A model generated the notes under the pieces. It was not told where the DNA came from. It did not search any database and saw only the letters and a list, made by a program, of their open reading frames with translations. A DNA stretch of 64,000 bases, taken from positions 1 through 64,000 of the forward strand of contig NZ_QBUC01000012.1 in assembly GCF_003058165.1 (NCBI RefSeq), read 5' to 3'. Of this stretch, positions 57,905 through 64,000 are shown in pieces. Source of the DNA: Paenisporosarcina sp. OV554. GTDB taxonomy: Bacteria; Bacillota; Bacilli; Bacillales_A; Planococcaceae. The position numbers and the translations under genes were made by a program. Each line of letters begins with the position of its first letter. Position 1 is the first letter of the stretch.

Positions 57905-58700
57905 TTTTCTCATTCTCCTTCTCAAAATTAATGAGAGAAGCTACACGATCTCCAACTAATTGATATCCCATACTGTTTGGATGAAATTTATCACCAGCTA
58001 AATAATTGTTAACATTCAATTGAAACAAGTCAAAAGTAGGAACAAATACGAATTTTTCAAAAGTTGCAGCCAAATCAGCAGTATCGAAATTCCACTTACG
58101 AACTGCATTTGATGTGGTTTTTGCATCTGACAATTCGATGAACGGATTGTAAAGTCCAATATGGTAAACCGTTGTTTGAGGATTAATTTTTCTTATCGTT
58201 CCATAAATTTCTTTGAGGTTACTTAAATACGTTTTTTCAAGAGCATCAATGTTAGATTGCTTAAAATTAGTTAGCGTTGTCCCTCCTTGAAATAAATCAT
58301 TCGCTCCGATTGTCATGACAACGATGTCTGATTGTCGTATCTGTCTTTGCATTTCTGTTTGTTTAAGCTGATTTATCAGTTGTTGTGAAGTGTAACCACT
58401 GATGGCTAAATTTGATAAATTCACATTTTGTTTCGTTTTTGATTTCAAGTCGTTCAACATGTACTGAACGTACCCTTTCCCCGTCGAATCTCCAGTTCCA
58501 CGAGTTAATGAATCACCAATCGCAACGATAAAAACATCTTTTGTTTGAGTTGTGTCTGTAGAAATGGTCGCTGACTTTTCTACAGGTGGAGGAGGATTGT
58601 TGAAAAATTGATCGTTGATAGTGAAGGATAAACCAACCACCCACATGACAGTAGCAACTAATGATAAAAACGTAATGATTTTGACCGAATTTAATTTCAC
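57897..58700 (-). CDS. Membrane-anchored SGNH/GDSL hydrolase
   Basis: This 267-residue GDSL-type esterase has an N-terminal membrane anchor or uncleaved signal (IITFLSLVATVMWVVGLSF) and a Pro-rich linker. The extracellular hydrolase domain carries block I AIGDSLTRGTGD (Ser nucleophile), block III TIGANDLFQGG and block V DKFHPNSMGY (Asp/His). It resembles Bacillus YpmR-type proteins. Its gene leads an operon whose next two genes encode an ABC-2 exporter, with overlapping ends. A cell-envelope lipid or polymer substrate is plausible but unproven. Confidence 0.87.
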   Translation of the reverse strand: MKLNSVKIITFLSLVATVMWVVGLSFTINDQFFNNPPPPVEKSATISTDTTQTKDVFIVAIGDSLTRGTGDSTGKGYVQYMLNDLKSKTKQNVNLSNLAISGYTSQQLINQLKQTEMQRQIRQSDIVVMTIGANDLFQGGTTLTNFKQSNIDALEKTYLSNLKEIYGTIRKINPQTTVYHIGLYNPFIELSDAKTTSNAVRKWNFDTADLAATFEKFVFVPTFDLFQLNVNNYLAGDKFHPNSMGYQLVGDRVASLINFEKENEKNE

Positions 58701-58863
58701 AATATCATCCTCTTTTTCTAAATGGGTAAGTTAATTAAACGTAGTCAATAATGAGCAGAAAGTAAAGTACAGGATACTCTGTTGTCGGTTTTAATAGTGA
58801 GATCTATTTTTAGTAATTATGATTAGGATTGATTTCATTTATGTAAAGACAAACTAATACTCA

Positions 58864-58891
58864 GTTTAATCATCATCGATAACGATTAAAC
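58864..58891. promoter_or_regulatory. Inverted repeat upstream of the alcohol dehydrogenase gene
   Basis: Perfect 8-bp arms GTTTAATC / GATTAAAC are separated by 12 bp. The right arm overlaps a possible -35 (TTAAAC), with TATACA 16 bp further on. It is a candidate operator. Confidence 0.45.
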
Positions 58892-58973
58892 AGATATAGT
58901 GGTAAAGTATACATTGAACCGCAAGATATTCATGATTGTGGGAAACAAGATTCGATTAAAATGAGGTGCACAG

Positions 58974-60134
58974 ATGAATATATTTTCACAACATAACCCG
59001 ACGAAATTATATTTTGGTAAAGGGCAAATTAGTCAATTATCAACAGAAGTTGAAAAGAAGAAAGTACTTGTTGTTTATGGCGGAGGAAGTATTAAACAAA
59101 ATGAGGTCTATGAAGATGTCATGAAAGAACTTAATAAAGCAGAAGCCACAATAGTTGAATTACCTGGTGTTGAACAAAACCCACGTTTAACAACAGTTCA
59201 TAGAGGCGTTGAGATGTGTAAATCACAAGAAATTGACATTCTTTTAGCTGTTGGGGGCGGAAGTGTAATTGATTGCACAAAAGCAATGGCTATCGGCGCA
59301 AAATATGATGGCGATGTGTGGGATTTAATTACACGAAAAGCTCCCATTGAATCTGCCCTACCTATCGGGACCGTGCTTACTCTAGCTGCAACTGGTTCTG
59401 AAATGAATCCCATATCAGTTATTTCAAACTGGGAAACAAAAGATAAATTAGGTTGGGGATCGCCACATGTATTCCCCCGTTTTTCAATCTTAGATCCTAC
59501 TTATACGTTTTCGGTGTCTCGTAAGCAAACTGTTTATGGCATTGTCGATAGCATGTCTCACGCTCTTGAACACTATTTTCATCGCACAAAAAACACACCA
59601 ATGATTGATGGATTTATTGAATCATTACTTCGAACAGCTATTGAAACAGGTCCAAAATTACTGGACGATTTAACATCATACGATCATCGCGAAACGATGA
59701 TGTACATCAGTACAACAGCATTTAATGAAACATTATCGAATGGAACAGATGGTGGTGACTGGGCTACCCATCGAATCGAGCATGCCATTTCAGCTGTGTA
59801 TGACATTCCTCACGGTGGAGGTCTAGCCATTTTGTTCCCCCATTGGTTAGAGCATGTGCTAGAAGAAGACCCATCACGTGCGAAAATGCTAGCCATGAAC
59901 GTCTTCGGCATTTCAGATGAAGGAAAAAGTGACCTGGAAGTTGCGAGAGATGGAGCAAAAGCGCTTCGTGCATTCTGGGACTCTCTTAATGCTCCAAATC
60001 GTTTAAGCGACTATAGCATCGACGACAAAGATATCGAGTTGATTATCGATAAAACCTTTATTAAACCAGGTGTCGGTGTTTATAAAGAACTGGATCGAGA
60101 AAGTGTTAAAGATATTTTAATTCGGTCATTGTAA
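58974..60134 (+). CDS. yugJ: Iron-containing alcohol dehydrogenase (YugJ-like)
   Basis: This 386-residue group III alcohol dehydrogenase of the NADH-dependent butanol dehydrogenase type has the NAD-binding [13 protein letters not shown] and [26 protein letters not shown], and metal ligands in [14 protein letters not shown] (Asp, His) and [26 protein letters not shown] (His, His). Length and sequence fit Bacillus YugJ/YugK. It would reduce aldehydes to alcohols with NAD(P)H. It is a single gene preceded by a strong inverted repeat. Confidence 0.92.
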   Translation: MNIFSQHNPTKLYFGKGQISQLSTEVEKKKVLVVYGGGSIKQNEVYEDVMKELNKAEATIVELPGVEQNPRLTTVHRGVEMCKSQEIDILLAVGGGSVIDCTKAMAIGAKYDGDVWDLITRKAPIESALPIGTVLTLAATGSEMNPISVISNWETKDKLGWGSPHVFPRFSILDPTYTFSVSRKQTVYGIVDSMSHALEHYFHRTKNTPMIDGFIESLLRTAIETGPKLLDDLTSYDHRETMMYISTTAFNETLSNGTDGGDWATHRIEHAISAVYDIPHGGGLAILFPHWLEHVLEEDPSRAKMLAMNVFGISDEGKSDLEVARDGAKALRAFWDSLNAPNRLSDYSIDDKDIELIIDKTFIKPGVGVYKELDRESVKDILIRSL

Positions 60135-60175
60135 AGTTAGAGGTAAGTATTCATGTTATTAGTTTTAATGAAAAC

Positions 60176-60211
60176 AAAAAGGATGAATCTCAAATGAGAA
60201 TCATCCTTTTT
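60176..60211 (+). terminator. Bidirectional terminator
   Basis: The stem AAAAAGGATGA / TCATCCTTTTT with an inner TCTCA / TGAGA lies between the convergent alcohol dehydrogenase and the small membrane-protein gene. Confidence 0.9.
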
Positions 60212-60222
60212 GCATTTCCCTG

Positions 60223-60558
60223 TTAAGCGACATCATTATTATTATTCATAAATTCATCTTCGGGTTTTGCGGCATCAAGCATAAGAAAAATTGCAGTAAG
60301 AATATGCATGACCATTCCTACAAACGGAATCCATGCGATACAAGAAGTGACTATTCCTAATATACTACCCGTCGAAGAACCACCGCTCTTTTTAGTCAAG
60401 ACTAAAGTTACAATGTGCAAAGCAAGCATAACACCTAGAGGTATCCATAAAAAACTAACGACAATTATTCCACCTAATATGGGGATCCCTAGGAATGCTT
60501 CAAGACCACCACTAACCCATTTTAAAATCTTAGGTGTAGACAAATCAATCACATCCAT
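60223..60558 (-). CDS. Small membrane protein, unknown
   Basis: This 111-residue protein has three membrane helices (about 18-36, 38-55 and 68-92). A Gly/Ser-rich turn (TKKSGGSSTGS) separates the last two, and the acidic tail (KPEDEFMNNNNDVA) is probably cytoplasmic. No domain is recognised with confidence. Start and terminator are well placed, so it is likely a real gene. No operon partner is present. Confidence 0.6.
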   Translation of the reverse strand: MDVIDLSTPKILKWVSGGLEAFLGIPILGGIIVVSFLWIPLGVMLALHIVTLVLTKKSGGSSTGSILGIVTSCIAWIPFVGMVMHILTAIFLMLDAAKPEDEFMNNNNDVA

Positions 60559-60768
60559 TCAGAAGAATTTCTTTTTAATATATCATTCATTCAAGTTGTT
60601 TTATTCGTCAATATGTAAAAAACAACAATTTCTCCGATAATATAATACGGAAAAATCATTTAATACAAAATGAAAATACGTGAGAATAGCTGAATCAACA
60701 TGGTTTTGTACTAAACATTCAACACCCCCACATACATTCTTACTAGCGACTACACAGGGGTGAAGAAT

Positions 60769-61407
60769 TTGAATGCTAAATATAATCCTAACTTAGATGC
60801 CATGTTAAATGAACGCTATTATTTAAAATCCATTGAAGCAAAAGGAGCTCGAATAAAATACATACCATCAAATCTCGGACAGGAATTTTTGAATTACAAA
60901 AAATGTATTAAGGACACTCTTGCCTCAAACGTTCTGACCATCAATGGAGAAGTATTTACCCAGGAATTTTTTATTGATCAATACAACTACTATTTTATTA
61001 ATTGGTGTATACCTACAGCCAAGAGATTGATACTCGAAAATCAGCTCAAACCGGTAAAAATCGATTTAAAAGGCATCATTGATCAAGTTAGGAAGAATGA
61101 AATAGACCAAAAGTATTTACCAATTGCATTAAAAAATGAACAACCCATAATTATTGCTTATTACCCTACATGTCCCCAACCTAGTGTGGTAATTGATGGG
61201 AACCACAGGGTGTTGGCTAAGAGTGAAGCTGGTGAATTTACTATTAATGCGTTTGATTTATCACCTCATATTCATCTTCAAGCAATGACATCTGATTTAG
61301 ATCGTTTATTGTACAAAATACATCATAATCTGACATCTATTGGAGAATCGATTGCAGGCTATTTATCAGCAGCAGATTTAAAAAGAAAATTGTTTACAAT
61401 TTGTTAG
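60769..61407 (+). CDS. Unknown protein with ParB-like DGNHR motif
   Basis: This soluble protein of about 212 residues has a strong VVIDGNHRVLAKSEAGE motif (DGNHR at about residues 143-147 from this start). It resembles the catalytic/nucleotide-binding D-G-x-H-R motif of ParB/Srx-fold proteins (NTPases, sulfiredoxin, Noc-like). The rest is not recognised: a charged N-terminal half and a helical C-terminus. A TTG at 60769 with AGGGGTG about 6 nt upstream is preferred over the GTG at 60760, but both are possible. A repeat A copy follows about 50 bp downstream and no partner gene is present. Confidence 0.6.
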   Translation: MNAKYNPNLDAMLNERYYLKSIEAKGARIKYIPSNLGQEFLNYKKCIKDTLASNVLTINGEVFTQEFFIDQYNYYFINWCIPTAKRLILENQLKPVKIDLKGIIDQVRKNEIDQKYLPIALKNEQPIIIAYYPTCPQPSVVIDGNHRVLAKSEAGEFTINAFDLSPHIHLQAMTSDLDRLLYKIHHNLTSIGESIAGYLSAADLKRKLFTIC

Positions 61408-61458
61408 CACTCTCACTAATACCGGAAATAGCTCCATTTATCGGTCTTCTTTTTTCAT

Positions 61459-61625
61459 GGCTCTGTTAAATTATACTGTTGTTTATCGTACATTTGCGCT
61501 AGCCGCACGTTCCGCATGAGCCAACAAGTATGAAAACCACATACTTGTTGGTCTCGTTCTTCACGCTCTTGCGGCGTGCTAGGCGCAAATGTACTATTTT
61601 GTTTGTTCTTCATTATTAACAGCAT
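61459..61625 (-). repeat. Repeat A, copy 4 (inverted)
   Basis: This is the best-preserved copy. Ends GGCTCTGTTAAAT and TTAACAGC form short terminal inverted repeats. Outer arms TACATTTGCGC / GCGCAAATGTA and inner arms CAACAAGTATG / CATACTTGTTGG fold into a long hairpin. It has no coding content. Confidence 0.8.
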
Positions 61626-61731
61626 TCTTAAACTTTGCCTTTTTCATAAATAATAGAAATGAGCCAGCCTCTGAGTGGCTCGGTAAATGTCTTAATAATA
61701 GAAGAAGAATAGGAATGATTTTTTCACATTG

Positions 61732-61764
61732 AAAAAGGTCACAAGAATTCTTGTGACCTTTTTG
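61732..61764 (-). terminator. Terminator of spoVR
   Basis: A perfect 16-bp stem AAAAAGGTCACAAGAA / TTCTTGTGACCTTTTT with essentially no loop lies 9 bp beyond the spoVR stop. Confidence 0.9.
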
Positions 61765-61772
61765 TATGGATT

Positions 61773-63170
61773 TTAAAGAGAACGTCTCTGGATTTTTTTT
61801 CCGTCAAATGAAAATATAATGGGTCTATTTTCAACATATGTTTCCATATGCACAGGGCGTCCCCATAATTGAAAAATATATGGAAGTACATTTTCTAAAT
61901 AACGAGGATCTAGTTCAGTCCCCTCGTAGCCATGTTTTAAATACAATTCACCATTTCGTGAATAATCTCCATTTTCAACGACGATGTATGGAAAACTTCC
62001 ATTTACTCTCATGGAAACTAGTTGGTCTCTAACATTTTCATAATCTTTATCAGTAATTTGATAATTCCCGCTTTTTTTCTCAAACAAATAGAGGTCTTCT
62101 TGCTTCACTAATTCTTTTGTTAAATAATTTCGAATGAAAGAAATATCCGACTCGATTTCTCTTACTTCAAACATTTTATCTCTGCCAGATTTCAGCTTAA
62201 CTCCAAGTTTCATCATCTCTTTTGTTGGATGATCGTATCGCTTTTCAATGTCTTCAAAAATTTTCAAACCTAAATAATATGGATTAATAGTTGTTGTCGA
62301 TGGCTGAACAACATTTGCATTTAATGTTGCAAATTCGATTGTTTCGTCAGTTGTTAAATCCATTTCCCTTAGTATTCGTTGATGCCAGAAGGTTGCCCAT
62401 CCTTCATTCATGATTTTTGTTTCTAATTGCGGCCAAAAATAGAGCATTTCCTCTCGCATCATGGTTAAGATATCACGTTGCCAGTCTTCTAGTTCACGAC
62501 TGTATTCTTCTATAAATAGTAAAAGATCTTTTTCGGGCTTAGGTGGGAATTTTTTTCTATTTTGTGGGATGCTTTTATTATCAATTACTGGTTGACCTAT
62601 GTTCCATAAATCATCGTAAGGAGTCTTCCTAACAAGCTCTTCTTCTTCTTCATCTAAATTGTAGTCTGGTAGTTTGGGTCTGATAATAGAAGGATCAATA
62701 TGTTCTTGAATAGCTAAAACAGCGTCTAAAAAACTTTCAACTTCATCTTTCCCATAAATCATTTCATAGCTCGCGATTCGTTCAGCAGTTGCCGTCATGC
62801 TTTCCACCATATCACGTCTCGTATTTGAAAATCGGACGTTGTTCTTGAAAAAATCGCAGTGAGCAAGGACATGGGCAATGATGAGTTTATTTTGCATAAG
62901 ACTGTTGGTATCAAGCAAAAATGCATAACAAGGATTTGAATTAATAACAAGCTCGTAAATTTGACTTAAGCCAAAATCGTATTGCAGCTTCATCTTATGA
63001 AATTGTTTTCCAAAGCTCCAATGCGTAAAACGTGTCGGCATACCGTACGCACCAAACGTATAAATAATATCAGCTGGACAAATTTCATAACGCATCGGAT
63101 AATAATCAAGGCCAAATCCAGATGCAATTTCCGTAATCTCAGCTATAGCATGATGAATGTTTTTTTCCAT
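61773..63170 (-). CDS. spoVR: SpoVR family protein
   Basis: This 465-residue member of the SpoVR family is needed for normal spore cortex formation in Bacillus. Its conserved segments include [65 protein letters not shown] and [18 protein letters not shown]. The conserved His/Glu residues suggest a metal site, but no activity is known. The start at 63170 has GGAGG about 10 nt upstream; the frame is open to 63212. It follows yhbH by 57 bp, the arrangement seen in PrkA-YhbH-SpoVR modules. Confidence 0.93.
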   Translation of the reverse strand: MEKNIHHAIAEITEIASGFGLDYYPMRYEICPADIIYTFGAYGMPTRFTHWSFGKQFHKMKLQYDFGLSQIYELVINSNPCYAFLLDTNSLMQNKLIIAHVLAHCDFFKNNVRFSNTRRDMVESMTATAERIASYEMIYGKDEVESFLDAVLAIQEHIDPSIIRPKLPDYNLDEEEEELVRKTPYDDLWNIGQPVIDNKSIPQNRKKFPPKPEKDLLLFIEEYSRELEDWQRDILTMMREEMLYFWPQLETKIMNEGWATFWHQRILREMDLTTDETIEFATLNANVVQPSTTTINPYYLGLKIFEDIEKRYDHPTKEMMKLGVKLKSGRDKMFEVREIESDISFIRNYLTKELVKQEDLYLFEKKSGNYQITDKDYENVRDQLVSMRVNGSFPYIVVENGDYSRNGELYLKHGYEGTELDPRYLENVLPYIFQLWGRPVHMETYVENRPIIFSFDGKKIQRRSL

Positions 63171-63227
63171 GAACTCAATCCCTCCGAGTGTACTTTTCAT
63201 AGACTGGCACAATGCACATCACTCGGC

Positions 63228-64000
63228 TCATACTGGAGCTTGATCTGGTTGAAAGAAGCTTTTCAGTGCATCATATACGTTGTTTTTTTCTTTCAATACA
63301 TAATGACGAAATTTTGGATTCGATATGTTTTTATATGTGGACATTAATGTAGAATAACGGCTATGTGCATTTACTTCCCCATAACCAAACATACTCGACA
63401 CCTCCATTAGTTCATTTACAAGTTTTATACATTTCTCATTATCGCTTGGCATGTTTTCTCCATCAGAAAAGTGCACAGGATAAATATTATAACGTGAAGG
63501 ACTGTATTTTTGCTGAATAAGTTCTAATGCTTTTAGATAAGCAGAAGAACAAGTTGTTCCACCGCTCTCTCCTTTTGTGAAAAAATCATCTTCAGATACA
63601 ACTTTTGCTAATGTATGATGAGCGATGAATTCAATTTCGACTGTTCCATATCTTGAACGTAAAAATTTAGTCATCCAGAAAAAGAAACTTCTTGCCATAT
63701 ATTTTTCAAAAGCCCCCATGGAAGCACTAGTATCCATCATCGCAAGAACAACAGCTTTTGATTCAGGTTTTACGACATCATTCCATGTTTTGAAGCGCAG
63801 GTCTTCATTATGAATGGGTGAAATTTCAGCTTTACCTTTCATTGCATTTCTTTTAATTGCCGTTAATATTGTGGTCTTTTTATCAATATTCCCCATCAGG
63901 CCTTTTTTTCGAATATCATTAAAATCAATTTTATCTGTTGTGATTTCAGCTTGTTCTTTTTGCTTTAAATTTGGTAATTCCAGCTCTTTAAAAAGGACCT
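63228..64000 (-). CDS. yhbH: Sporulation protein YhbH (DUF444), 3' part
   Basis: This partial gene runs off the right edge. The reading frame continues upstream of the internal ATG at 63896 (...[17 protein letters not shown]) to base 64000 without a stop, so about 257 of the usual ~390 residues are seen. The C-terminal von Willebrand-A-like domain has the MIDAS-type [29 protein letters not shown] and [12 protein letters not shown]. YhbH/YeaH is encoded with the PrkA kinase and SpoVR in many bacteria; prkA would be expected just beyond the window. Confidence 0.93.
   Translation of the reverse strand, partial: VLFKELELPNLKQKEQAEITTDKIDFNDIRKKGLMGNIDKKTTILTAIKRNAMKGKAEISPIHNEDLRFKTWNDVVKPESKAVVLAMMDTSASMGAFEKYMARSFFFWMTKFLRSRYGTVEIEFIAHHTLAKVVSEDDFFTKGESGGTTCSSAYLKALELIQQKYSPSRYNIYPVHFSDGENMPSDNEKCIKLVNELMEVSSMFGYGEVNAHSRYSTLMSTYKNISNPKFRHYVLKEKNNVYDALKSFFQPDQAPV

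Noticed and set aside
1-64000. Prophage, integron, plasmid or IS element
   Set aside because: No transposase, integrase, phage structural or replication-initiator gene was found on either strand; only non-coding repeats are present.

Overview
The window is AT-rich chromosomal DNA from a Gram-positive, endospore-forming member of the Bacillales. Evidence for this is a cluster of sporulation genes (two tlp paralogues, a gamma-type SASP candidate, lytH, sda, spoVR, yhbH), strong AGGAGG ribosome-binding sites, lipobox-bearing binding proteins, and CodY-, CcpA- and DnaA-type sites. A Bacillaceae or Planococcaceae member (Psychrobacillus/Lysinibacillus/Sporosarcina-like) is my best guess. I see no rRNA, tRNA, CRISPR array, prophage or transposase gene.

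Layout. 0-9 kb: a minus-strand group with a HEAT-repeat protein, an alpha/beta hydrolase, a 5'-nucleotidase-like HAD protein, RibD and a divergent GTP cyclohydrolase II behind a consensus promoter with a palindromic operator; then two repeat families, small proteins, a methyltransferase and a Tet(M)/Tet(P)-like GTPase. 9-24 kb: a WGxxGxxG surface protein, transporters (MFS, LysE, APC), glnQHMP, tlp paralogues, dsdA, a DUF402 protein, an aldo/keto reductase, a class-I amidotransferase hydrolase, lytH and a GNAT enzyme. 24-30 kb: oppABCD (no oppF) with a CodY box, and an M19 dipeptidase. 30-35 kb: livKHMGF. 35-45 kb: an eleven-gene minus-strand catabolic cluster. 46-51 kb: a lactate-monooxygenase-like enzyme, a DUF2157/GDYXXLXY pair, a dipeptide epimerase, and sda behind a DnaA-box cluster. 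51-56 kb: aapJQMP. 56-64 kb: an SGNH-hydrolase/ABC-exporter operon, an iron alcohol dehydrogenase, two unknown proteins, spoVR and the 3' part of yhbH, which runs off the window.

The most coherent system is the 35-45 kb cluster. Read in transcription order it encodes a flavin reductase, an HpaB-type monooxygenase, 3-hydroxyanthranilate 3,4-dioxygenase, ACMS decarboxylase, a RidA-type 2-aminomuconate deaminase, a semialdehyde dehydrogenase, 2-oxopent-4-enoate hydratase, acetaldehyde dehydrogenase, 4-hydroxy-2-oxovalerate aldolase and 2-oxo-3-hexenedioate decarboxylase. This is a full route from anthranilate (via 3-hydroxyanthranilate) to pyruvate and acetyl-CoA. It is preceded by its own IclR regulator, by two matching palindromes around that regulator, and by cre-like sites. 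The convergent liv transporter is a candidate importer for it.

Other recurrent structure: a hairpin follows the binding-protein gene in all four ABC importers; six terminators share a near-identical ATCCAG stem; a MITE-like palindromic repeat occurs in five places; and an exact 21-bp-period tandem repeat lies about 220 bp upstream of the sda DnaA boxes.
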